Source: Thermohalobaculum sp039821125
GTDB lineage: Bacteria > Pseudomonadota > Alphaproteobacteria > Rhodobacterales > Rhodobacteraceae
Assembly: GCA_039821125.1 (NCBI GenBank)
Contig: JBCBOR010000004.1
Coordinates: forward strand, 62,001 to 126,000
Direction of reading: 5' to 3'
DNA length: 64,000 bases
Each line of letters opens with the position of its first letter. Position 1 is the stretch's first letter. The notes under the pieces are model-generated. The model did no database searches. It saw nothing but the letters and a program-made list of their open reading frames with translations, and was not told the origin of the DNA. The translations under genes were made by a program, and so were the position numbers. Of the stretch, positions 44,751 through 53,068 are shown one piece after another.

Positions 44751-45385
44751 CCGGCCTCGAGGCAGCAACCTTTCTCGCGCCTCTGTTGGCGTTCTTCATT
44801 GCCGCGGCGTCGCCAGGTCCGGCAACCTTGGCCGTCGCGGCCACATCCATGGCGCAAGGGCGCGCGGCCGGACTTTTGCTTGGGATCGGACTGTCGGTCG
44901 GATTGATCTTCTGGGGGACTTTGACGGCCGCCGGCCTGGGCGCGCTGATCGTGGCCTGGGCGCCGGCCTTGCTGGTGCTGAAGATCGCTGGCGGCCTATA
45001 CCTGCTCTATCTCGCCTGGATCTCGGCCCGGAGCGCCCTGCGGACCGAACCGCTGGATGATATGACGCAACGGACGGTCAAGGCCCGCAATCTGGTCTGG
45101 CGCGGGATCGCGCTCAACCTGATGAACCCGAAAGCCGTGCTGGCCTGGGCGGCGGTTATCGCAGTGGGCCTGCCAAGCACCGAGGCCTCGGGATATCTCG
45201 TGACTGTGGTTGCGCTCTGCGCTGTCCTGTCCGTGGTGATCTATGGCACCTATGCTGTCCTGTTTTCTGTCGGGCCGGTGCGCATGGCCTATGCACGGGG
45301 ACGCCGGATCTGCGAGGCGCTGTTCGCGCTCGGCTTCGCGGCGGCAGGCCTGCGCCTGATGTTCTGGCGGGCCGGTCCCGCATGA
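44747..45385 (+). CDS. LysE family translocator, copy 2
   Basis: 212 residues, paralogous to the preceding gene: AASPGPATLAVAATSMAQGR and NLMNPKAVLAWAAVIAVGL align with copy 1. The pair overlaps by 4 nt, suggesting either two substrates or a two-protein exporter. Overlaps acpS by 4 nt, so pdxJ-lysE-lysE-acpS is tightly coupled. Confidence 0.88.
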   Translation: MTGLEAATFLAPLLAFFIAAASPGPATLAVAATSMAQGRAAGLLLGIGLSVGLIFWGTLTAAGLGALIVAWAPALLVLKIAGGLYLLYLAWISARSALRTEPLDDMTQRTVKARNLVWRGIALNLMNPKAVLAWAAVIAVGLPSTEASGYLVTVVALCAVLSVVIYGTYAVLFSVGPVRMAYARGRRICEALFALGFAAAGLRLMFWRAGPA

Positions 45386-45813
45386 TCATCGGCATCGGAT
45401 CGGATCTGGCTGATATCCGTCGGATCACGAAGACGCTCGACCGGTTCGGCAACCGGTTCGTCCAGCGTGTCTTCACCGACATCGAACAGGCGAAGTCGGA
45501 CAAGCGACGTCATCGGGCGGCGTCCTACGCCAAGCGCTGGGCGGCGAAGGAGGCCTGTTCCAAGGCGCTCGGGACCGGTCTGCGCATGGGGGTGGCCTGG
45601 CGTGAGATGGGTGTCGTCAATCTCCCCTCGGGCCAACCGACCATGCACCTGACAGGCGGTGCTGCCGAGCGTTTGGCGGCGATGATTCCGCCGGGAATGC
45701 AGCCACGGATCCATGTGACCATCACCGATGATGACCCGTATGCTCAGGCCTTCGTGGTGATCGAGGCGGTGTCGCTCGACACGCCATATGTCGCCGCGCC
45801 GCCGCAGACCTGA
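45382..45813 (+). CDS. acpS: Holo-[acyl-carrier-protein] synthase
   Basis: Attaches 4'-phosphopantetheine to acyl carrier protein. 143 residues with the two AcpS signatures IIGIGSDLADIRRI (metal Asp) and KRWAAKEACSKALGTG (Glu, Lys). Slightly longer than E. coli AcpS at the C-terminus. The stop codon lies inside a perfect palindrome before lepB. Confidence 0.95.
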   Translation: MIIGIGSDLADIRRITKTLDRFGNRFVQRVFTDIEQAKSDKRRHRAASYAKRWAAKEACSKALGTGLRMGVAWREMGVVNLPSGQPTMHLTGGAAERLAAMIPPGMQPRIHVTITDDDPYAQAFVVIEAVSLDTPYVAAPPQT

Positions 45814-45825
45814 CCAGGCTGGTCA
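45811..45825. promoter_or_regulatory. 15-bp perfect palindrome upstream of lepB
   Basis: TGACCAG-G-CTGGTCA, symmetrical over 15 bp and including the acpS TGA. A 1-nt centre cannot form a stable RNA loop, so a dimeric protein-binding site is the better reading; it sits 12 bp before a consensus -35. Confidence 0.4.
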
Positions 45826-45837
45826 TCCCCACGGCCA

Positions 45838-45866
45838 TTGACACTGACAGGCGCGATAGGCACATA
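45838..45866 (+). promoter_or_regulatory. Candidate promoter of lepB operon
   Basis: Perfect -35 TTGACA (45838-45843) with a poor -10 CACATA at 17-nt spacing (45861-45866), 31 nt before the lepB start. The weak -10 suggests activation or a different sigma factor. Confidence 0.35.
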
Positions 45867-45896
45867 GCCCCGCATTGAATTGTCGAGCGAGACCCC

Positions 45897-46757
45897 ATGG
45901 CCAAAGCTGCGCGTGCGAAGAAGAAAGAGGGGTTTTGGGAAACCCTGAAGACAGTGTTCTGGGCCCTGGTCATCGCAATGGCGTTCCGGTCGGTACTGTA
46001 TCAGCCGTTCTCGATCCCCTCGGGGTCGATGAAGCCGACGCTGCTGGTGGGAGACTATCTCTTCGTCTCGAAGTTCGCTTACGGCTACTCGCGCTACTCG
46101 CTGCCGTTCTCGCCGGATTGGTTCGATGGACGGATCTGGGGCGCGATGCCCGAGCGCGGTGATGTCGTTGTCTTCAAGAAACCCGGTCAGGACGCCTGTA
46201 CCGAGGGACCGATCGATCTGGCGGTCCGTCTTGGCAAGACGCTTCTCGGAGAACGGGTGATCAACCCGAACGACTGCATCGACTACATCAAGAGAGTGAT
46301 CGGACTGCCGGGCGATCAGGTCCAGATGATCGACGGTGTGCTCCACATCAACGGGCAGCGCGTCGGCATGACCCGCGCACCGAACTTCGTCGAACCCAAA
46401 TCACTGGATGGCGAATATCGGATGCTCGAGACCTGTCTCAACGACCCGGTGCCGCAAAACGGGGCGTGCGAGTTCGAGCACTGGATCGAGGAACTGCCCG
46501 GCGGGCGCAAGCACTCGATCCTGAACCTTGCCAACACGCGGCAGGACAACACCGAGGTGATCACGGTCAAGGAGGGGCACATCCTGTTCCTTGGCGACAA
46601 TCGGGACAATTCCGTCGATGGGCGATCCACCTCGGTCGGGCAGGTCCCGTTCGAGAACCTGATCGGGCGTGCCGACATGATCGCGATCTCCTCGGCAGGG
46701 GCATTCTACGAGCTTTGGAAGTGGCGCGGTTCGCGCTTCTTCAAGTCGATTGAGTAG
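45897..46757 (+). CDS. lepB: Signal peptidase I, copy 1
   Basis: Membrane serine protease that removes signal peptides. 286 residues: basic cytoplasmic N-terminus, one membrane helix (about 18-36), catalytic Ser44 in FSIPSGSMKPTLLVGD, general-base Lys133 in DYIKRVIGLPGD, and box E-type FLGDNRDNSVDGR. Insertions between the boxes contain Cys pairs. Followed with an 8-nt overlap by a second copy, then rnc and era. Confidence 0.95.
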   Translation: MAKAARAKKKEGFWETLKTVFWALVIAMAFRSVLYQPFSIPSGSMKPTLLVGDYLFVSKFAYGYSRYSLPFSPDWFDGRIWGAMPERGDVVVFKKPGQDACTEGPIDLAVRLGKTLLGERVINPNDCIDYIKRVIGLPGDQVQMIDGVLHINGQRVGMTRAPNFVEPKSLDGEYRMLETCLNDPVPQNGACEFEHWIEELPGGRKHSILNLANTRQDNTEVITVKEGHILFLGDNRDNSVDGRSTSVGQVPFENLIGRADMIAISSAGAFYELWKWRGSRFFKSIE

Positions 46758-47469
46758 ACGGCCGAAAACCTACGCCCGAATGGCACTCTACGGCTTGTTG
46801 TGGCTGGTTTTGCTGACGCCTGGGTTGCTCTTTCTGGGACCCCGTGCTGCCATGCTGGTAAGCGGTGGGCACGCATTTTCGATGCCGTCGGGGTCCATGA
46901 AGCCCAGCCTGTTGACGGGCGATACGTTTTTGGCCCTCGCGGTCGACCAGAACGAGTTACCTGAGCGCGGTGCGGTGGTCGTGTTCCAGCATCCCCGTCG
47001 CGATATCGAGTATGTCAAACGTCTGATCGGGCTGCCCGGCGAGACGATCCAGATTGTGGATGGTGTCCTCCAGATTAACGGCGAGGCCGTTGTCCGCGAT
47101 CGTGCTGAAAACTACACCGAGCCGAAGTCACCGGACGGTGAGTGGTGGCAGTTCAGGACCTGTCTCAACGACCCTGTGCCTGACAGTGGGCCGTGCGAGT
47201 TCGAGCACTGGACCGAGACGCTGCCCGGTGGCCATCAGCACTCTGCGCTGAACCTCGCCGAGACGCGGCTGGACAATACCCAAGCGGTCGAGATCCCCGA
47301 CGACCACGTCTTCGTGATGGGCGACAACAGGGATAACTCGATTGACAGCAGGACCTCGTCTCTTGGCCTCGTGCCGGTCGCGAACATCAAGTATCGCGCG
47401 TGGGTCGTGCAGTGGTCTTTTGACAACTGGACACCGCGTTGGGACCGCTTCTTCAAGCGGGTGCAGTGA
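46750..47469 (+). CDS. lepB2: Signal peptidase I, copy 2
   Basis: 239-residue paralogue of the preceding gene with its own membrane helix (about 13-36), catalytic Ser49 in FSMPSGSMKPSLLTGD, Lys90 in EYVKRLIGLPGE and VMGDNRDNSIDSR, so both dyad residues are kept. The start is uncertain: TTG 46750 overlaps copy 1 by 8 nt; ATG 46780 would shorten the cytoplasmic end. Neither has a strong ribosome-binding site, so it may depend on coupling. The stop overlaps rnc (TGATG). Segments such as RTCLNDPVP align with copy 1, indicating a local duplication. Confidence 0.88.
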   Translation: MSRRPKTYARMALYGLLWLVLLTPGLLFLGPRAAMLVSGGHAFSMPSGSMKPSLLTGDTFLALAVDQNELPERGAVVVFQHPRRDIEYVKRLIGLPGETIQIVDGVLQINGEAVVRDRAENYTEPKSPDGEWWQFRTCLNDPVPDSGPCEFEHWTETLPGGHQHSALNLAETRLDNTQAVEIPDDHVFVMGDNRDNSIDSRTSSLGLVPVANIKYRAWVVQWSFDNWTPRWDRFFKRVQ

Positions 47470-48152
47470 TGCGACGGATCCCACTCGACCCGCTGATGGG
47501 GGTGATCGGTCACCGGTTTGCCGATCCCGCGCTTCTGACCCAGGCGGTGACGCATCCCTCGGCCAGTTCGCCATCCCGGCCTGACAATCAGCGGTTTGAA
47601 TTTCTTGGTGACCGTGTGCTGGGGCTGATCGTATCGGAAGCCTTGCTGACGAGCTTTCCCGACGCGCCGGAGGGGGATCTTGCCCCGCGCTTCAACGCTT
47701 TGGTCCGCCGGGAGACGCTGGCCGAGGTGGCGGCCGAGATCGACCTCGGCACCTATCTGATGCTGGGCCGGTCCGAGAACATCTCGGGCGGGCGGCGCAA
47801 GGCCGCGATTCTGGCCGATGCGATGGAAGCCGTGATTGCGGCGCTTTATCTGGATGGCGGGCTGGATGCAGCCAAGGCGTTCGTTCTGAGCCACTGGTCG
47901 CCGCGTCTGACCGAGGTGCATGCGACACCGCAGGACGCCAAGACCCGGGCGCAGGAATGGGCGCAGGCCCGTGGCCTCAGCCCACCCGATTACCGCACGC
48001 TGGACCGGACCGGGCCGGACCATGCGCCAGTCTTTACCGTCGAGGCCCGGTTGACGAATGGAGCCTCCGCGATGGGCAAGGCGGGAACCAAGAAGCTGGC
48101 CGAACAACACGCAGCCGCCGCGTTGCTGGACACGGTGTCAGGCGATGACTGA
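47469..48152 (+). CDS. rnc: Ribonuclease III
   Basis: Cleaves double-stranded RNA in rRNA processing and mRNA turnover. 227 residues: catalytic domain with QRFEFLGDRVLGLIVSE and ILADAMEAVIAALYLDGG (Mg-binding Glu/Asp), then a dsRNA-binding domain (KTRAQEWAQARGLSPPDY, AGTKKLAEQHAAAALL). ATG 47469 overlaps the lepB2 stop and the 3' end overlaps era by 8 nt. Confidence 0.96.
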   Translation: MRRIPLDPLMGVIGHRFADPALLTQAVTHPSASSPSRPDNQRFEFLGDRVLGLIVSEALLTSFPDAPEGDLAPRFNALVRRETLAEVAAEIDLGTYLMLGRSENISGGRRKAAILADAMEAVIAALYLDGGLDAAKAFVLSHWSPRLTEVHATPQDAKTRAQEWAQARGLSPPDYRTLDRTGPDHAPVFTVEARLTNGASAMGKAGTKKLAEQHAAAALLDTVSGDD

Positions 48153-49068
48153 GAGCACGGCGCCGGATCAACGCTGCGGGTTTGTTGCCCTGATCGGTGA
48201 GCCGAATGCAGGCAAATCCACGCTCTTGAACCAGATGGTCGGGGCCAAGGTCTCGATCGTGACGCACAAGGTGCAGACAACGCGGGCGCGGATCCGGGGG
48301 ATTGCGCTTGAGGGCGCGGTACAGATTGTCTTTGTCGATACACCTGGACTGTTCCGACCGCGACGTCGGCTGGATCGGGCCATGGTGGCGTCGGCCTGGG
48401 CCGGGGCCGGGGATGCCGACATTGTCGTTCTGATGATCGAGGCACATCGCGGTCTGACTGAGGGCGTGCAAACCATTCTGGATGCGCTTGAGGAGCAGGT
48501 CGGCGACCGCCCTGTCGCCCTGGCGATCAACAAGATCGACCGGGTGCGGCGCAAGGAGTTGCTCGCGCTGGTCCAGACCATGAGCGAGGCACGGGAGTTC
48601 TCGGAGGTCTTTATGATCTCGGCTGAGAACGGCGATGGGGTCGGTGATCTGCGCGCCTGGCTGGCGGGCAGTCTGCCGCCCGGCCCGTGGCACTATCCCG
48701 AGGATCAGATCGCCGATGCACCGCTGCGCCAGATCGCGGCCGAGATCACGCGCGAGAAACTGACCCTGCGCCTGCACCAGGAACTGCCCTACCAGTTGAC
48801 GGTCGAGACCGAGAACTGGGAGGAGCGCAAGGACGGCTCGGCCCGGATCGAGCAGATCGTCTATGTCATGCGGGACGGCCACAAGGGTATCGTGCTGGGC
48901 AAGCGCGGCGAGACGATCAAGGCCGTTGGCGCCGAGGCCCGTTTGGATATCGCCGAGGTGTTGGGCCGGCCCGTGCATCTCTTCATCACCGTCAAGGCGC
49001 GGCCCAACTGGCAGAACGAGGCCGAGCGCTATCGTGAGATCGGGCTCGATTTTTCGGATGGCAGCTAG
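48145..49068 (+). CDS. era: GTPase Era
   Basis: Ras-like GTPase with KH domain needed for 16S rRNA and 30S maturation. 307 residues: G1 GEPNAGKSTLLN, G2 region TTRARIRGI, G3 VDTPGLF, G4 NKIDRV, and KH-domain signature GKRGETIKAVGAEARLDI. Overlaps rnc by 8 nt and the DUF1491 gene by 11 nt. Confidence 0.96.
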   Translation: MTESTAPDQRCGFVALIGEPNAGKSTLLNQMVGAKVSIVTHKVQTTRARIRGIALEGAVQIVFVDTPGLFRPRRRLDRAMVASAWAGAGDADIVVLMIEAHRGLTEGVQTILDALEEQVGDRPVALAINKIDRVRRKELLALVQTMSEAREFSEVFMISAENGDGVGDLRAWLAGSLPPGPWHYPEDQIADAPLRQIAAEITREKLTLRLHQELPYQLTVETENWEERKDGSARIEQIVYVMRDGHKGIVLGKRGETIKAVGAEARLDIAEVLGRPVHLFITVKARPNWQNEAERYREIGLDFSDGS

Positions 49069-49390
49069 GCTCACCTCGGAATTCTGGGTCTCGGCCTATC
49101 TCGCACGGCTGTCGCGCGAGGCGATCTTCGCCCATGTCGCGCACAAGGGTGATCCGACCGCCGGGGCCGTTGCCATCAAGATCGCGACGATGAACCGGCG
49201 CGCATCGCTCTTCATGCGCAGCTATGACAGCGATGGCGAGCGGGTCTGGGCCGCGGCCGCTGAGGACGCTGACGAGACCGAGGTTGATGACATCATCGCG
49301 CGGCAACGCGGGTTCGACCGTGATCTCTGGGTGATCGAGGTCGAGGACCCGCGCGGGCGCCATTTGCTCGACGAAGACGGCCTTACCTGA
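49058..49390 (+). CDS. DUF1491 family protein
   Basis: 110-residue protein of unknown function; LTSEFWVSAYLARLSREAIF and RQRGFDRDLWVIEVEDPRGRH are DUF1491 signatures. Typical alphaproteobacterial companion of era/recO. ATG 49058 lies within the 3' end of era. The gap to the next gene is 96 nt. Confidence 0.87.
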   Translation: MAARLTSEFWVSAYLARLSREAIFAHVAHKGDPTAGAVAIKIATMNRRASLFMRSYDSDGERVWAAAAEDADETEVDDIIARQRGFDRDLWVIEVEDPRGRHLLDEDGLT

Positions 49391-49486
49391 CCGGCCCGCG
49401 CAGAATCCGGGTGCGATCTTAACGGGCAGTTTCGATTCCCCCGGTAGCATCCGCCGCAATGCTTGGATCATGAAGTGGGGTGGTGC

Positions 49487-50326
49487 ATGTCTTTGCAGGA
49501 CGCGGCAATCTTGCTCGGTGGGCGGGTCGACGAGGCGACCGGTGTTCTCACGATTGACCTGCTGACCCGGAACTATGGCCGGCGGCGCGGGCAACTCGAG
49601 GACGGTGCAGACGAGACGTTTCTGGAACGCGGCTGCCGTCTCGAGGTCGAGCTTGACGCGACGGACAGCACCGACGCGAGTACATTTGTTGTCGACACCG
49701 TCACGCATACCACCGGGAACTCGCAGGATGCCGACACTGAAGAGCTGGTGATGTCCGCGCTGAAGGCGGTTGCCGATGTGCTGATCCCGCAGAACGAGCC
49801 CTGCCCTGAGCTTTACGATGCCACGCAGGACGTTTTGCAGGCGCTGGCCGGCGCCAACGCGCGCTGGCCGATTGTCTATGCCCTTTGGGAGTTCGAACTC
49901 CTGAAATCACTGGGTCTGATCAACGATCTTAACCGGTGTCGCCCGGCATATCGTCATGGCGAGCAGATCTATCACTCGCCGCGTCGCAATAAATTCTTCA
50001 CCCGGACCGAGGCCGGTGCCTTTCTGGACAAGGTTGTGCCGGTTCCGGGGTTCCTGATCGGCGGCAAGAACGCCACGGTCATCCAGGTGAAGCAGGCCCT
50101 GGAGCTCTCGAAGCACATCATGCTCCGCCACGCGCTGCCGGACACGACCGATCCCGAGATGATGACCAAGCGTGACGCGGTGGTTGAGCATGTCTCGACG
50201 CTCACGTCGATCCCGCGGATCGAGAAACCGGTCAAATCGTATGTGGCCGATGACGCCGATATCAAACGGCGTCTGCTCGCCACCCGGCCTCTGACGGTGT
50301 CCTACTCGATCACCGCATCGCGATAG
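49487..50326 (+). CDS. Divergent RecO paralogue
   Basis: A 279-residue protein that aligns along its length with the RecO encoded 206 nt downstream. LTRNYGRRRGQLEDG (26-40) matches RecO LTREHGRHSGLVRGG; WPIVYALWEFELLKSLGL (127-144) matches WPVDYAAWELMLLGALGF; DKVVPVPGFLIGG matches DKMLPLPQFLLGM. The OB-fold segment after the first block, basic in RecO (VRGGASKSH), is acidic here (LEDGADETF), so DNA binding is probably lost or altered. The C-terminal 60 residues differ. ATG 49487 has GTGGGG upstream. Not a fragment: no frameshift and normal codon use. Function unknown; a RecO or RecR modulator is an inference. Confidence 0.8.
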   Translation: MSLQDAAILLGGRVDEATGVLTIDLLTRNYGRRRGQLEDGADETFLERGCRLEVELDATDSTDASTFVVDTVTHTTGNSQDADTEELVMSALKAVADVLIPQNEPCPELYDATQDVLQALAGANARWPIVYALWEFELLKSLGLINDLNRCRPAYRHGEQIYHSPRRNKFFTRTEAGAFLDKVVPVPGFLIGGKNATVIQVKQALELSKHIMLRHALPDTTDPEMMTKRDAVVEHVSTLTSIPRIEKPVKSYVADDADIKRRLLATRPLTVSYSITASR

Positions 50327-50532
50327 GACAGCGTTTCCGGGCACAGCCGGCTTCATTCTTGCGCAATTTTCCGTCAGTATAGTTTCGGGCGTATTATCCG
50401 GTGCGCCGGAGGATACGTGCCGCCTGCGTGGATGCCCATGTGCCCGACTTGGGACATCGGACCGTCTGCGCAGGGTCGGCATCGTATATCGGTTCCTGAC
50501 GGACCGGCAGGGAGTGGAGAGGCCAAGGCCCG

Positions 50533-51384
50533 ATGCAGTGGCGCGATGAAGGCATACTGCTGTGGGTGCGCCGTCACGGTGAGAACGCTGCAATCATCGA
50601 GACGTTGACGCGCGAGCATGGGCGCCATTCCGGTCTGGTACGGGGCGGGGCCTCGAAGTCGCACGCCGCCATTCTGCAGCCGGGTGCACAGCTCTCGCTT
50701 GAGTGGAGTGCGCGCCTTGCCGAACATCTCGGCGCGTTCAAGGTCGATCTGGTGCGCGCACGGGCCGGGGTGTTGTTGGGCGACCGGAACAAGCTCGCCG
50801 CGCTCAACGTGATCTCCGCCCTGCTTGTGCAGTTCCTGCCGGACCGCGAACCGAACGCCGAGCTTTACGAGAGGACGCTCGCGCTGATGGACACGCTGGC
50901 GAGCGAGAGCCCGTCCTGGCCGGTCGACTATGCGGCGTGGGAACTGATGCTGCTGGGCGCGCTTGGGTTCGGTCTCGATTTCAGCCGCTGTGCGGCGACG
51001 GGGCTGTCGGAAGATCTGGTCTATGTCTCGCCGCGCTCGGGCCGCGCCGTGTGTCGGCATGCGGGCGGGCCCTATGCCGACAAGATGCTCCCGCTGCCGC
51101 AGTTTCTGCTGGGGATGGGGACGCCGGGTATTGGCGATGTGCGCGAGTCGCTTCGGATGACCGGCTACTTCCTGACACATTGGGTGTGCCCGGCCTTCGA
51201 GGTGAAGGAGCTTCCTGCGTCGCGCGCGCGTCTGACCCGCCTGCTCGAGACCTTCGTCATCACGGAACCGGAAGACGAGGAAGACGAGTTCACCGAGGAG
51301 GAGAAGGCCTGGTTGCGCCAGTGGGAGGAGAAGGAGGACGCCCGTGCTTCCGCCCGGCGTGGCGATCACGAAGTGTCTGTCTGA
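50533..51384 (+). CDS. recO: DNA repair protein RecO
   Basis: Mediator that loads RecA on SSB-coated DNA with RecR in the RecFOR pathway. 283 residues: N-terminal OB fold (MQWRDEGILLWVRRHGENAA, VRGGASKSHAAILQPG) then the helical C-domain with LNVISALLVQFLPDREPNAELY and SPRSGRAVCRHAGGPY. The acidic tail (EPEDEEDEFTEEEKAW) is usual in Rhodobacterales. Position after era/DUF1491 is canonical except for the inserted paralogue. Confidence 0.95.
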   Translation: MQWRDEGILLWVRRHGENAAIIETLTREHGRHSGLVRGGASKSHAAILQPGAQLSLEWSARLAEHLGAFKVDLVRARAGVLLGDRNKLAALNVISALLVQFLPDREPNAELYERTLALMDTLASESPSWPVDYAAWELMLLGALGFGLDFSRCAATGLSEDLVYVSPRSGRAVCRHAGGPYADKMLPLPQFLLGMGTPGIGDVRESLRMTGYFLTHWVCPAFEVKELPASRARLTRLLETFVITEPEDEEDEFTEEEKAWLRQWEEKEDARASARRGDHEVSV

Positions 51385-51517
51385 CACCAAAGCGGATTTG
51401 GGACGCTGACAGAGTGACATATAGGCGAATGGGGCCTCATCGCTTATATGGTTCTTGACCGAGTGCGGGATCCCGGATCAGAACATCCCGCAAGACGTTC
51501 AAGACAGCGGGGCCTTC

Positions 51518-52468
51518 ATGACCAAGCCTGACCTGACCATCTTTCTTGCCGACCCGCGGGGGTTCTGCGCAGGCGTCGTGAGGGCCATCGACATCGTCGA
51601 GAAGGCGATCGAAAAGTGGGGGGCACCGGTCTACGTCCGCCACGAGATCGTGCATAACAAGCACGTGGTCGATGATCTGAAGGGCAAGGGTGCGGTGTTC
51701 GTCGAGGAGCTTGAGGAATGCCCGGATGACCGCCCGGTGGTGTTCTCGGCCCATGGCGTTCCCAAAGCGGTCCCGGCCGAAGCTGAACGGCGCCAGATGC
51801 TCTACGTCGATGCAACCTGTCCGCTTGTCTCGAAAGTGCATATCGAGGCGGAACGCCACTCCCACCGTGGCCTGCAGATCGTGATGATCGGCCATGCCGG
51901 CCACCCGGAGACCGTGGGGACGATGGGGCAACTGCCGGACGGCGAGGTGATCCTGGTCGAGACGCCCGAGGATGTCGCGGAGATCGAGCCCCGCAACCCG
52001 GAGAAACTTGCCTTCATCACGCAGACGACCTTGTCGGTCGACGACACCGCCGAGATCGTCGCTGCTCTGCAGACGCGTTTCCCAGCCATCGTCGGCCCGC
52101 ACAAGGAAGACATCTGCTATGCGACGACGAACCGTCAGGCTGCGGTGAAGGAGATGGCTCCGAACATTCAGGCTCTTCTCGTGGTCGGAGCGCCGAACTC
52201 ATCGAACTCCAAACGTCTGGTCGAGGTTGGTCGCGCGGCAGGCTGCGGCTATGCAATGCTGGTTCAGACTGCGGCCGATATCGATTGGCGCGCCATCGAA
52301 GGCGTGAAATCCGTAGGGATCACAGCCGGGGCCAGTGCGCCGGAAGTCTTGGTGGCCGGTGTCCTCGACGCGTTTCGTGAGCGCTATACCGTGTCGATCG
52401 AGAGGGTCGTGACCGCCGAGGAGAACGTGTCGTTCAAGGTTCCCCGTGTGCTGCGTGAAGCGTCATGA
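51518..52468 (+). CDS. ispH: 4-hydroxy-3-methylbut-2-enyl diphosphate reductase
   Basis: Fe-S enzyme ending the MEP isoprenoid pathway, making IPP and DMAPP. 316 residues with three cluster Cys in DPRGFCAGVVRAI (Cys17), DATCPLVSKVH and EDICYATTNRQ, and the substrate motifs FSAHGVPKAV, IGHAGHPETVGTMGQ, FITQTTLSVDDT, NSSNSKRLVEV. ATG 51518 gives the family N-terminus. Overlaps the methyltransferase gene by 4 nt. Confidence 0.96.
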   Translation: MTKPDLTIFLADPRGFCAGVVRAIDIVEKAIEKWGAPVYVRHEIVHNKHVVDDLKGKGAVFVEELEECPDDRPVVFSAHGVPKAVPAEAERRQMLYVDATCPLVSKVHIEAERHSHRGLQIVMIGHAGHPETVGTMGQLPDGEVILVETPEDVAEIEPRNPEKLAFITQTTLSVDDTAEIVAALQTRFPAIVGPHKEDICYATTNRQAAVKEMAPNIQALLVVGAPNSSNSKRLVEVGRAAGCGYAMLVQTAADIDWRAIEGVKSVGITAGASAPEVLVAGVLDAFRERYTVSIERVVTAEENVSFKVPRVLREAS

Positions 52469-53061
52469 GCGGCGATAACAAGACACTCGAGTTCTACACG
52501 CGCGAGGCGTCGGCCTATGCTGATTACACCTCGCAGGAGAAGCGCAGCCCGCTGCTGAAAAGATTTGCCGCGTTTCTGCCTGAAGGCGGCGATGTGCTTG
52601 ATTTCGGCTGCGGCTCGGGCTGGGGCGCGAACCGCTTCAATGAAATGGGATTTCGGGCCGTTGGCTTTGACGGATCGGAGGGTTTGGCCGCCGAGGCACG
52701 CGAGCGTTACGCTGTCGAGGTGACCGTGGGCCGCTTCGATACGTTCAGCGCCGAGTCCGCGTATGATGGGATATGGGCCTCGTTCTGCCTGCTCCACGAC
52801 ACGCGGGAGGCAATGCCGGGTCATCTGGCGCGCCTCCACCGGGCTTTGCGTCCGGGCGGCGCAATTTATATCGGCCTGAAGGAAGGCGAGGGTGCGCACC
52901 GTGACAGTCTTGGTCGTCTCTACACCTACTTCGGAACGGATGAGATGACAGGGTTGCTCACCGCTGCCGGGTTCGGGCGGATCGCGACGGAAACCGATCA
53001 GACGACCGGCTATGACGGCGCGGACGTGATCTCGCTGCACATTTTCGCCCATCGGGACTGA
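52465..53061 (+). CDS. Class I SAM-dependent methyltransferase
   Basis: 198-residue Rossmann methyltransferase. Motif I DVLDFGCGSGWGANRF binds SAM, motif II VGFDGSEGL, and FCLLHDTREAMPGHLARLHRALRPGG is the later strand/helix pair of the Methyltransf_11/25 type. Tightly coupled to ispH (4-nt overlap) and 7 nt before rnhA. Substrate unknown; proximity to ispH hints at but does not show an isoprenoid-linked role. Confidence 0.88.
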   Translation: MSGDNKTLEFYTREASAYADYTSQEKRSPLLKRFAAFLPEGGDVLDFGCGSGWGANRFNEMGFRAVGFDGSEGLAAEARERYAVEVTVGRFDTFSAESAYDGIWASFCLLHDTREAMPGHLARLHRALRPGGAIYIGLKEGEGAHRDSLGRLYTYFGTDEMTGLLTAAGFGRIATETDQTTGYDGADVISLHIFAHRD

Positions 53062-53068
53062 CCGCGCG

